DNA of 64,000 nt, from positions 598,820-662,819 of the forward strand of contig NZ_LMMT01000001.1 of the NCBI RefSeq assembly GCF_001422365.1, in the 5' to 3' direction. The stretch's first letter is position 1. Each line of letters begins with the position of its first letter. Shown piece after piece: positions 50,617-58,655 of the stretch. A program made the position numbers and the translations under genes. Origin of the DNA: Pseudorhodoferax sp. Leaf265. Lineage in GTDB: Bacteria; Pseudomonadota; Gammaproteobacteria; Burkholderiales; Burkholderiaceae_C. The notes under the pieces were generated by a model that worked only from the letters and a program-made list of their open reading frames with translations, made no database searches and was not told where the DNA came from.

Positions 50617-51795
50617 ATGAAACGACGGTTTCGTCCCGCACCGGGCGTTGCAGTAGCGCTGTTGGTATCTGCAGCGTGCGCCTTGGGCCAGGACGTGGAC
50701 ATCGACGCACTCAAAGTGGTCGCGTCACAATCCCTGCGGTACGACAGCAACCTGTTCCGCCGCAGTGCAGACCAGCAGTCGGAAACGCTCAGCACTACTA
50801 CTGCCGGCGTCGAGTTCGACAAGCGGTACTCGTTGCAACGCGTCGAATTGGATCTCAGCTTTAACCACCACCGCTACCGTAGCAACAGCTACCTCGACTT
50901 CGATGCGGTGAACTATCGCGCCGCTTGGCACTGGAGCCTGACGCCGCGGTTGCATGGCCTCCTGAGCCGTACCCGTAGCGAAGACATCAACACCTTCGAC
51001 TACTACCGCAGTTTCGACAGGAACCTGCGCACCGATCTGACGACCACCGGGAACTTTGAATACGAAGTCGGCAGAGACTGGAGCCTGCTAGGCGGGATGA
51101 CCCAAGACGAGCGCAGCAATGAGCGCCCTACGGCGCAACAGGGCGACTACTCGCTCCGCAGCGCATCGGTCGGTGGACGGCGCTCGTTTCCATCTGGCAG
51201 CAGCGTGAGCTACCGCTACATCGATGGACGCGGCGACTACAAAAACCGCATTCCCGGAGTGAGCGCAAGCCCCACTGCCTTTGACCAGACCGTACATGAA
51301 CTGCGTGCGCGGTGGCCGGTTAGTGCCAAGACAACCCTGACGGCGACGATCGCGCATGTGCAGCGGGAGCATCCGGGCTATGCGGTGCGCAATTTTTCGG
51401 GCACGCGCGGCAACATTGGCTTGCTTTGGAACGCCACGGGCAAAACGGGAATCCAGGTAACCCTCGCGCGGGACATTTCTTCTTACCAGACGGACACGGC
51501 CAGCTTTGTGACCTCGAACCGTTTGGCGCTCTATCCCTATTGGTCGCTTGGGCCCCGCACCGTGCTGTACGGTGGTTACGACCTGTCGCGCCAATCTTTC
51601 GGGGGGGCGCTGCCTGGCACCACGGATGACAACCGTGAAGACCGAACCGCCACGGCGACGCTCGGCATGCGCTGGAATCCCATCGAAGCGCTGTCTTTGA
51701 CCGCTACGCTAGGGCATGAGCGCCGTACGTCCAATCTGGACGGTTACGGATACCGCAACAGATCTGCGCGCATGGATGCAAGATTCGCATTCTGA
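50617..51795 (+). CDS. epsL: XrtB/PEP-CTERM-associated outer-membrane polysaccharide protein EpsL
   Basis: 392 residues. A signal peptide (RRFRPAPGVAVALLVSAACALG) is followed by many amphipathic beta strands rich in aromatic residues (SLRYDSNLFRRS; SLQRVELDLSFNHHRYRSNS; TLGMRWNPIEALSLTATLG) and a C-terminal Phe, the signal for outer-membrane assembly. The family sits in XrtB clusters and is believed to help release the polymer through the outer membrane. It starts 9 bases after the glycosyltransferase stop. Function is inferred from family and context. Confidence 0.85.
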   Translation: MKRRFRPAPGVAVALLVSAACALGQDVDIDALKVVASQSLRYDSNLFRRSADQQSETLSTTTAGVEFDKRYSLQRVELDLSFNHHRYRSNSYLDFDAVNYRAAWHWSLTPRLHGLLSRTRSEDINTFDYYRSFDRNLRTDLTTTGNFEYEVGRDWSLLGGMTQDERSNERPTAQQGDYSLRSASVGGRRSFPSGSSVSYRYIDGRGDYKNRIPGVSASPTAFDQTVHELRARWPVSAKTTLTATIAHVQREHPGYAVRNFSGTRGNIGLLWNATGKTGIQVTLARDISSYQTDTASFVTSNRLALYPYWSLGPRTVLYGGYDLSRQSFGGALPGTTDDNREDRTATATLGMRWNPIEALSLTATLGHERRTSNLDGYGYRNRSARMDARFAF

Positions 51796-51806
51796 TCTCC
51801 TTTGAA

Positions 51807-52646
51807 ATGCCCAAAACCATGAACCCATCTTTTCTGTTGCACGCCTGGCTGCATCGTGTCTTGTTTGGCTGCTGGCTGGTGCTCGTGGCCCTGCCACTGC
51901 TGGCCCAGAACCAGACTCAGCCGGACTATCGCCTCGGGGCTGGTGACACGGTGCGTGTGCTGGTCTTCCAGAGTCCTGACCTCACCGTCGAAGCCCGCGT
52001 GTCGGAAAGCGGGTCTATCAATGTGCCGTTGATCGGCAACGTCGCCATCGGTGGCCTGAGCATTGCAGATGCCGAGCGCAAGATCGCCAACGCACTGCAG
52101 ACCGGAGGCTTCCTGCAAAAGCCCCAAGTCAACATCGTGCTGATCCAGGTGCGCGGCAACCAAGTGTCAGTACTCGGCCACGTCAACCGCCCTGGCCGCT
52201 TTCCACTGGAGATTGCCAACACGCGCGTCACCGATGTGCTGGCCATGGCTGGTGGCGTCATGGCAAACGGAGACGACGTCGTGATCGTCAGTGGTGCGCG
52301 TGATGGCGCACCATTCCGCAAGCTGATTGACGTGCCCGCGCTCTTCATGCGCGACAACGACGACAGCAACATGTTGGTCAGCGCGGGCGACACGATCTAT
52401 GTGCGGCGTGCGCCCGTGTTCTACGTCTACGGCGAAGTGCAGCGTGCCGGGGCCTATCGGATAGAGCGCAACATGACCGTCATGCAGGGCCTCGCGACCG
52501 GTGGTGGCCCCACCAGCCGCGGCACGGAAAACCGCTTGCGCCTGCACCGCCGAGACGCAGGTGGCGCCGTCCAGCAGACTGCCCCGGAACTGACCGACCT
52601 GCTCCAGCCCGACGACGTCATCTACGTCCGCGAGAGCCTGTTCTGA
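51807..52646 (+). CDS. epsE: Polysaccharide export protein EpsE (Wza-like OPX family)
   Basis: 279 residues. The N-terminal signal (about 1-33, ending PLLAQ) has no lipobox, unlike Wza. A poly_export domain (YRLGAGDTVRVLVFQSPDLT) is followed by two SLBB domains (VSVLGHVNRPGRFPL; VYGEVQRAGAYRIERNMTV). It forms the periplasmic or outer-membrane export channel for the polymer. A start at the next ATG, 51819, is possible. In XrtB clusters the next genes are usually the chain-length protein and tyrosine kinase; here they are absent and a MocA-type oxidoreductase follows after 89 bases. Confidence 0.9.
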   Translation: MPKTMNPSFLLHAWLHRVLFGCWLVLVALPLLAQNQTQPDYRLGAGDTVRVLVFQSPDLTVEARVSESGSINVPLIGNVAIGGLSIADAERKIANALQTGGFLQKPQVNIVLIQVRGNQVSVLGHVNRPGRFPLEIANTRVTDVLAMAGGVMANGDDVVIVSGARDGAPFRKLIDVPALFMRDNDDSNMLVSAGDTIYVRRAPVFYVYGEVQRAGAYRIERNMTVMQGLATGGGPTSRGTENRLRLHRRDAGGAVQQTAPELTDLLQPDDVIYVRESLF

Positions 52647-52735
52647 CCACATCGCGTTCCCAAGAGCGCTCTCGAAGGCCTGCGCAATGCGTTCGCCTCG
52701 ACCAATAGATAACAGCAACCCAGGGAGGACGCGAT

Positions 52736-54049
52736 ATGAAGATCGCATTCGTCGGGTGCGGCTACGTCTTCGACATTTACATGCGAACACTGTGGGCCCA
52801 CCCAGAACTTGACATTCGCGGCGTGTTCGACATCGACACCGCCCGATCCAACGTGGTGTCTCGCCACTACGGCTTTCACGTCTACCCGAGCCTGGACGCC
52901 CTTCTGTCGGATCCTGAAGTCGATACAGTGGTCAACCTGACCAGCATCGGCTCGCACTTCGACGTCACCCAGCGCGCCCTCGAAGCGGGCAAGGACGTCT
53001 ATACCGAAAAGCCCGTCACGACCGACCTCGACCGAACGCGCTCCCTGTTCGCGCTCGCGCATGCGCGAGGTCGCATCCTCACCGGTGCCCCCTGCAACCT
53101 CTTCTGCGATGCGGTCAGCACCCTGATGAAAGCCGTGCGCGATGGCGCAATCGGCAGGCCCGTTCTGGTCTACGCGGAGCTCGACGACAACCCGGCGCAC
53201 ATGATGCAGCTGGAGAAGGTGCAGAGTCCTACTGGTGCACCGTTTCCCTATGCCGAAGAGTTGCAGGAAGGCTGCACAGTCGAGCACGTGGCATACCACC
53301 TTGTCTGGCTCTGTGCGCTTTTCGGCCCCGTGCAGTCAGTGACGGCGTTCTCAGACTTCCTGATCCCCAACAAAACCAAGACTCCCCTGGTACCGCCCGA
53401 CACGCCAGACTTCTCTGTTGCATGCCTGCAGTTTGCCAATGGCGTGGCCGCACGCGTCACCTGCACCTGGGTGTCGCCACGCAACCACCAGATGCACATC
53501 ATTGGTGACCAGGGCGAGATCACGGCAGACAACGTCTTTCATGACCAGTCACCGGTGCACCTGGAACGCTTTTCACGAGTCACCCTGGCCGCCCGCAAGG
53601 CGTACACGGCGCGCACACAACCGGTGATTGGGCGCCTTTTCGGCGTCGGTGGCCGCCGCGTTCCCCTCGTGCGCCGCTGGAAGTCGCACGCGGTGGAGGC
53701 AGAAAAAGGGGTCGGCAGTTCACTCAAACATCGGTTCGTCAGTTGGCTGCGGCGGCGCGAAATCTACGCGCAAGACAAATTGCTCGGGCTGGCAGAGATG
53801 GCACGCGCCATGCGTGAGCAACGGCCTCAACCTCTGCCCCCAGACTTCCTGATCCACCTGACGGAACTCACGCTGCTCATCCAACGTGCCGGCGCGCAGG
53901 GCGTTGCCAAGGTGCCGACCACCAGCTTTGCCCCAGTTCCGCTGTTAGATGACGTTCTCAACAGCCCGATGAATTACCTGCAAACGTATAAGCCAGCACT
54001 GCTCGAACGCGCAGTCGCCGGGCTTGTCGAAGCGCTGCACAGGCGATGA
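52736..54049 (+). CDS. Gfo/Idh/MocA family oxidoreductase
   Basis: 437 residues. The N-terminal Rossmann loop FVGCGYVF and the EKPV motif (Glu91-Lys92-Pro93), which places the catalytic Lys, define the family of NAD(P)-dependent sugar dehydrogenases. A C-terminal domain of about 300 residues follows. Such enzymes modify nucleotide sugars (for example to uronate or amino sugar precursors) in surface polysaccharide clusters. The C-terminus after about residue 330, with ARMREQRPQPL-type basic stretches, is longer than usual. AGGGAGGA precedes the ATG. Substrate unknown. Confidence 0.87.
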   Translation: MKIAFVGCGYVFDIYMRTLWAHPELDIRGVFDIDTARSNVVSRHYGFHVYPSLDALLSDPEVDTVVNLTSIGSHFDVTQRALEAGKDVYTEKPVTTDLDRTRSLFALAHARGRILTGAPCNLFCDAVSTLMKAVRDGAIGRPVLVYAELDDNPAHMMQLEKVQSPTGAPFPYAEELQEGCTVEHVAYHLVWLCALFGPVQSVTAFSDFLIPNKTKTPLVPPDTPDFSVACLQFANGVAARVTCTWVSPRNHQMHIIGDQGEITADNVFHDQSPVHLERFSRVTLAARKAYTARTQPVIGRLFGVGGRRVPLVRRWKSHAVEAEKGVGSSLKHRFVSWLRRREIYAQDKLLGLAEMARAMREQRPQPLPPDFLIHLTELTLLIQRAGAQGVAKVPTTSFAPVPLLDDVLNSPMNYLQTYKPALLERAVAGLVEALHRR

Positions 54050-54136
54050 GCGCCAGCCTTTTCACAGTGGCCCAGTGGCTCAAGCACCTTTGCCGGTCAA
54101 TGGCTCCCTTCTGCAACTATCCCCGAGCGCTTCTGC
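54050..54136. other. Short gap at the edge of the low-GC block
   Basis: 87 bases between the oxidoreductase and acyltransferase genes. Composition begins to fall here. No promoter or repeat is evident. Confidence 0.4.
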
Positions 54137-55276
54137 ATGAGAAAGATCGACGGCCTTGAAGGCTTGCGCGGCTACATGGCCATCTGGGTATGGATAACCC
54201 ACGTGACCACCATGGCAGCGCTTCCCTTATACAAAACAACGGGCTGGGGCCGCGTCTTGGCAAACGGCGACTTGGCTGTCGGCGTGTTCATCATGTTGAG
54301 CGGCTTTGTCATTTCAGCGAGCGTTCTTAAAGATCACTCTGTGAAATACACAGAGTACATTACGCGCCGCGCGCTACGTCTTTTCCCTGCCTACATTGTT
54401 TGCCTCATCGCAAGCGTCGTCATTCTCCAGCTCTCCATCGACACACTTCGCGCTATTCCATGGGCTGGCACGCGCACCGATGGTCGCATGGCGTATCTCA
54501 CAGCATCCCAAGAAAACTTCTGGCCGCACCTTATTCTGCATGCTGGCCTCTTACATGGCCTCATTCCGGACCGCATCTTGCCTTACACGTCCTATGCATT
54601 CATGGGTCAAGCATGGAGTCTCACCCTTGAATGGCAGTTCTACTTGCTGGCGCCCGCGCTCATCTTAGGTCTGGAGCGAATTCGCTCAAACTTTGCTCCA
54701 ATGTGGCTCGTTCTTGCAGGTCTGCTAACACTGTCCACGCAGTTCACTCAACCCTCCTTTTTGCCCTCAAACCTCTATTTCTTCTTCATCGGCTATCTCA
54801 CTCATCGTCTCTTCTACTCTCAAAGACGAGCTGCCAATAAAAGCGAACAATTACTCGCTCTCCTCACTGCCGCCATCACAATCGCAGCCGTCGTATATCT
54901 CAAAGGCCTCAAAGGTGGCGCCGTCATGATTTGGTTTCTTGCCATTTACTCTTTGCAAGGCCGCGCCGGCGTTATTGGGCGCGCGACCGCTTTTCTTATT
55001 GAAAACCGGTTTGCACGCTGGCTCGGAACCATCTCGTATGGGTTTTATTGCGTTCATATGGTCGCAATATTTCTTTGCGCCTATATTCTTCTTGTGGTTT
55101 TTCGTGTCGACTCCCACATTCTCTACGCCGTCTCACTCATTGGAGCAAGTCTTGTACTCAGTCTCCTCCTTTCTTGGCTGATCTACCATTGGATTGAACA
55201 TCCATTCATCGAATGGGGCAAGAAACTGACTCGCCACCGTAAAGAACGCACATCGGTTCCACAGCAGCTTTCTTGA
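54137..55276 (+). CDS. Acyltransferase 3 family membrane protein (O-acetyltransferase type)
   Basis: 379 residues with about 10 membrane segments. The opening RKIDGLEGLRGYMAIWVWITHV has the Arg and His residues conserved in the family, which O-acetylates sugars of polysaccharides, lipopolysaccharide and Nod factors. FMLSGFVISA and the TLEWQFYLLAP segment are also typical. The gene is clearly AT-richer than those before it (for example 54901-54960 has 29 G/C in 60), a sign of transfer. It most likely decorates the exopolysaccharide; the acceptor is unknown. Confidence 0.88.
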   Translation: MRKIDGLEGLRGYMAIWVWITHVTTMAALPLYKTTGWGRVLANGDLAVGVFIMLSGFVISASVLKDHSVKYTEYITRRALRLFPAYIVCLIASVVILQLSIDTLRAIPWAGTRTDGRMAYLTASQENFWPHLILHAGLLHGLIPDRILPYTSYAFMGQAWSLTLEWQFYLLAPALILGLERIRSNFAPMWLVLAGLLTLSTQFTQPSFLPSNLYFFFIGYLTHRLFYSQRRAANKSEQLLALLTAAITIAAVVYLKGLKGGAVMIWFLAIYSLQGRAGVIGRATAFLIENRFARWLGTISYGFYCVHMVAIFLCAYILLVVFRVDSHILYAVSLIGASLVLSLLLSWLIYHWIEHPFIEWGKKLTRHRKERTSVPQQLS

Positions 55277-55301
55277 CGTTGGCCAGCCCCAACTAGTCAT
55301 A

Positions 55302-56795
55302 ATGAACTCCGAGAACCGGTTATCCACCAAAGCCGCCAAAAGCATTGCCTGGGTCGCACTCGAAAAGTGGGCGAGCAGGCTTCTCAGCCTATTTGTTTTT
55401 ATTCTGCTCGGGCGCTTGTTGGCGCCCGCCGATTTTGGTTTGGCTGCACTTGCCTTATCGATTTCAACTGTGCTCGCTGTTTTTGTCGAGAACGGAATGG
55501 CGCAAGCCCTGGTGCAGCGCGACTCCATCGAAGAAGATGATACGCACTCTGCCTTCTGGACATGCATAGGTGTTGCAACGACCATCTACTTTCTGCTTGT
55601 CATAGCATCACCGCTACTCGCACTGGCGTTCAAACAGCCAAGCCTTACGAAGATCGTTCCCATCTCAGGCCTCGTTCTGATCCTATCTGCGCTCTCCAGC
55701 GTCCCTGCGGCTTTGCTGGAAAGGGAGATGAAATTCGCCAATCTCACGGCTCGGCAACTTATTGGTTCTATTGTGGGCGCCGTTGTTGCAATCACCGCCG
55801 CATTTCATGGAGCGGGCGTCTGGGCACTTGTTATTCTGCCGGTTGTGTCCAGTGGCACCGGCACAATTGTGCTATGGAGGGCCACCAAGTGGCGGCCACG
55901 CTTTCGTTTTTCCCCTTCTTCAGCACGAAAACTAGGTGGATTTGGCGCACAGGTGATTGCGATCGACTTTCTGAACGTCATGCAATCCAACCTCGATAAA
56001 TTTATCATCGGCGCTCAGTTTTCTGCCTCAACTCTGGGCTATTATTTTGTTGCCCAAAGAATACTGACCATCGTCATGGATATGTTGTCCACGACATTCG
56101 CTAAGGTTTCACTTACAACATTCTCCAGGCTTCAGGGTGATCCCACGCGAATGATGCGTTATTTCCTCATCCTCACATTTGCAGGCTGTGCGGTTGCGAC
56201 GCCAATCTTCTTGACACTTGGCGCATTTGGCAATGAAGTGATGCACCTCTTTTTTGGCGATCGCTGGAGAGAAAGTGTGCCACTCCTTATGCTCATGGTT
56301 CCGTCGGCCCTGCTCGCGTCCGTAACTGTTTTCGACAAAAATCTTCTACTGGCACGAGGACGCGGCATGGCGTCAATCAAACTGGCTTGCTATCAACTCG
56401 CCTTTGGCACGATTTTGCTTGTGATCGCTGTTCCTTACGGAATTCATGCCATGGCAGCGGCCCGATCTATTCGCCAGATCACTTTCTGGCCCGTACGCAT
56501 ACAAGCATTAAAGAAGCATGCTTCGCTGCCGATTCGCCAATATCTTCTTCAGTTCATGCCTCCATCGGTTGGAGCACTTTTCTTCCTAGGAGTCGCGTAC
56601 GCATTGAAGTCGATGGAATGGTTTCAAAGCTCATCCCTGTCGCCGGTCTATTTTATTCCTGCACTTCTGCTTTGCTTCGGCATGTACATCATTGTCGTAT
56701 TCTTTATGGCGAGAAGCAAAGTGGTGCAGGTGCTTGACGTCATCAGAACGATCAGGTTCTCCAAAGCGCCTGCTAAAACGGGTGGATCGAAATGA
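55302..56795 (+). CDS. Polysaccharide flippase, MOP/Wzx family (first copy)
   Basis: 497 residues, about 12-14 membrane segments. The opening STKAAKSIAWVALEKWASRL, LLGRLLAPADFGLAALALS and the later FGDRWRESVPLLMLM segment are typical of WzxC-type lipid-linked oligosaccharide flippases, which turn undecaprenyl-bound repeat units across the inner membrane. It lies in the low-GC block, 25 bases after the acyltransferase gene, and overlaps the next gene by 4 bases (ATGA). A second flippase gene of high GC is at 58656-60164. Confidence 0.9.
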   Translation: MNSENRLSTKAAKSIAWVALEKWASRLLSLFVFILLGRLLAPADFGLAALALSISTVLAVFVENGMAQALVQRDSIEEDDTHSAFWTCIGVATTIYFLLVIASPLLALAFKQPSLTKIVPISGLVLILSALSSVPAALLEREMKFANLTARQLIGSIVGAVVAITAAFHGAGVWALVILPVVSSGTGTIVLWRATKWRPRFRFSPSSARKLGGFGAQVIAIDFLNVMQSNLDKFIIGAQFSASTLGYYFVAQRILTIVMDMLSTTFAKVSLTTFSRLQGDPTRMMRYFLILTFAGCAVATPIFLTLGAFGNEVMHLFFGDRWRESVPLLMLMVPSALLASVTVFDKNLLLARGRGMASIKLACYQLAFGTILLVIAVPYGIHAMAAARSIRQITFWPVRIQALKKHASLPIRQYLLQFMPPSVGALFFLGVAYALKSMEWFQSSSLSPVYFIPALLLCFGMYIIVVFFMARSKVVQVLDVIRTIRFSKAPAKTGGSK

Positions 56796-57709
56796 AGTTT
56801 GTCAGCCTTGCCCAACACGGGGAATCCCAGCTGCAGCAAGCGCTCGTGCAGCTTTCGAAGGACCACGGGTTTACTAATGTCTTTAATCCCAGCCTTTCCT
56901 TAGCGGGCGGCACATGGCATTTGGCATTCAGGGCAGAATCGTTTACCGGAGAAAAGCCCTTCCGCGCCTTCTATACACACCTTGTCGACGGTCGTTTTTC
57001 TGACCCGCTCGATCTTACTGACTTTTTGCGCGAGCGCGGCTTGGCGCAGGTCGCAGACCCAAAGTTGGTCAAATTGGATGATGAATTGTTCTTCACCTTC
57101 AATACGGGAAACCTAGGAAAGGTGAACAATACAATCTTCCTCATGAGAATTTGGCCCACAATGGGTTCTCCGCAAAAATGCGAAGTTTCCGACCGGCAGA
57201 CGGTGGAGAAGAACTGGGCTTTCTTCAAGAGAGATGGCAATCTGTGTGCCCTCTACTCCCTCTCCCCGGTCGTGCAGCTGAAGCTTGCTTCCGGACTGCT
57301 GGGATCTGAGGACGTGCTGTTTTTTGAACGTGCCGGCAATGTCGACGACTCAGGAACAATCTCCCAGTCGATCTCGATCGGCTCGCAGCTTTCTTTCGCC
57401 TCTCCGGAAATGGCTTACATGGTTGTACACGACAAGCCAAGGTTTCTAGGCAAACGCGGCTACATAGGAAGATTGGCTCAGGTGCAATTCGATCAAGAGG
57501 GCGGAATTTCCGTCAGAGTTGCACAGACAAGGCTGATTCACTCGATTTTGAAGATGCTTCATTTCGGGAAACGTCACAACCCAAATATTCTTTGGGCATT
57601 CTATTTTTCCGGCTTGGTGGCAGAGGGGGATAATCTGACGCTAAGCTTCGGTGTGAATGACCTGGAATTCTTTTTTTCACAGTTGAAGCTGGACCAGATA
57701 TGGCCGTAA
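56792..57709 (+). CDS. Unassigned protein resembling a glycosidase-type beta-propeller
   Basis: 305 residues; I do not recognise a named family. The spacing of short motifs - FNPSL (31-35), RAE (47-49), ADPKL (88-92), EKNW (139-142) and GVND near residue 285 - resembles the bladed repeats of GH32/43/130-like beta-propellers, which cleave or phosphorolyse glycosidic bonds. No signal peptide or membrane segment is seen. It lies in a low-GC block between a flippase and a pyruvyl transferase, overlapping both (4 and 10 bases). A role in trimming or modifying the repeat unit in the cytosol is possible but unproven. Confidence 0.65.
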   Translation: MKFVSLAQHGESQLQQALVQLSKDHGFTNVFNPSLSLAGGTWHLAFRAESFTGEKPFRAFYTHLVDGRFSDPLDLTDFLRERGLAQVADPKLVKLDDELFFTFNTGNLGKVNNTIFLMRIWPTMGSPQKCEVSDRQTVEKNWAFFKRDGNLCALYSLSPVVQLKLASGLLGSEDVLFFERAGNVDDSGTISQSISIGSQLSFASPEMAYMVVHDKPRFLGKRGYIGRLAQVQFDQEGGISVRVAQTRLIHSILKMLHFGKRHNPNILWAFYFSGLVAEGDNLTLSFGVNDLEFFFSQLKLDQIWP

Positions 57710-58524
57710 AGACGTTCTATTGGAATCCGATTGCCGACCAGCCAAAGGAAAGCCGATTTTTTTCATTGATCAGGCGGCCGCGGAATTTCGTCCATGGCAA
57801 TGCCGGGGATTCATTCAATGTCGACGTTCTGAACTGGTTACTTCCCAATGAAGCGGTTGCCAATGTTGGGAACGCCGGAAAACGGGTACTTCTGATTGGA
57901 TCGGTCGCGCACAGGGTTCTCGAGGGAGACGTGGTAGCCGGCATTGGAAGCAAGCATGACTCAGTGCCGAGTGCGACCGGCACTCACATTCATTTGCTAG
58001 GGGTGCGTGGCCCTTTGACGCTCGATGCATTCAAGCGGGCCGGTCATGATGTGACCAGCCTGAGGTTTATGGGTGACCCCGGGTTGTTGATTGGAAAGAT
58101 TTATCCTGAACTGCATGATATTGGACCCATTGCGGGACAGACGATCTTCATCCCACATTACCGAGAACGTTTTCAATTTCGCTCAAACCGCCAGTACAAG
58201 GTGATTTCGATCGATGCATCGCCTTTCGATGTGGCGAAGGCAATTTGCCAGGCGGAGTTCGTGTACACCTCGTCGCTTCATGGCCTGATTTGGGCGCATG
58301 CACTCAAGCGGCCTGCACTCTTGGTTGCACCGCGGACCGCCGAATCTGAGCACAAGTACAAGGACTATTTTCAGTCCGTTGACAGGCCCTATGCGGTAGC
58401 GGAATCGGTTGAATCAGCATTGCGCTCTACCAAGCCGACGTCGCCGATTGATATTCAGAAGTATGTCGATGGCATCACCCTTCCAACCGTCGAGGAACTG
58501 CGAGCTGCCGACGCGCTGAATTGA
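57700..58524 (+). CDS. Polysaccharide pyruvyl transferase family protein (first copy)
   Basis: 274 residues. The motifs NFVHGNAGDSFN, LLGVRGPLTLDAFKRAG, MGDPGLLIGK and VYTSSLHGLIWAHALKRPA are diagnostic of the CsaB/WcaK family, which adds pyruvate ketals to sugars from phosphoenolpyruvate. It overlaps the preceding gene by 10 bases. The late SSLHG Ser/His region sits where the acceptor is bound. The gene belongs to the low-GC block and ends it. Pyruvylation would add negative charge to the exopolysaccharide. Confidence 0.86.
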   Translation: MAVKTFYWNPIADQPKESRFFSLIRRPRNFVHGNAGDSFNVDVLNWLLPNEAVANVGNAGKRVLLIGSVAHRVLEGDVVAGIGSKHDSVPSATGTHIHLLGVRGPLTLDAFKRAGHDVTSLRFMGDPGLLIGKIYPELHDIGPIAGQTIFIPHYRERFQFRSNRQYKVISIDASPFDVAKAICQAEFVYTSSLHGLIWAHALKRPALLVAPRTAESEHKYKDYFQSVDRPYAVAESVESALRSTKPTSPIDIQKYVDGITLPTVEELRAADALN

Positions 58525-58602
58525 TAGCCCTCGATATGGTTGCGACAGAGCAGCGTGAGGTGGGCGCCTTCACGCTCAGAGTGCGCGAGTGGGAGAGGGC
58601 TA
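58525..58602. repeat. Nested inverted repeats between convergent genes
   Basis: Outer arms TAGCCCTC (58525-58532) and GAGGGCTA (58595-58602) enclose inner arms AGCGTGA (58552-58558) and TCACGCT (58570-58576). The structure begins just after the stop codon of the pyruvyl transferase gene and sits exactly where the low-GC plus-strand block meets the high-GC minus-strand block. It could be a bidirectional terminator or a scar of insertion. No T-run is present. Confidence 0.5.
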
Positions 58603-58655
58603 GAGGATGGGGCCGCGGGCGATGTTCCTGTTGCGGTGCATCGCGAGGAACTCCT

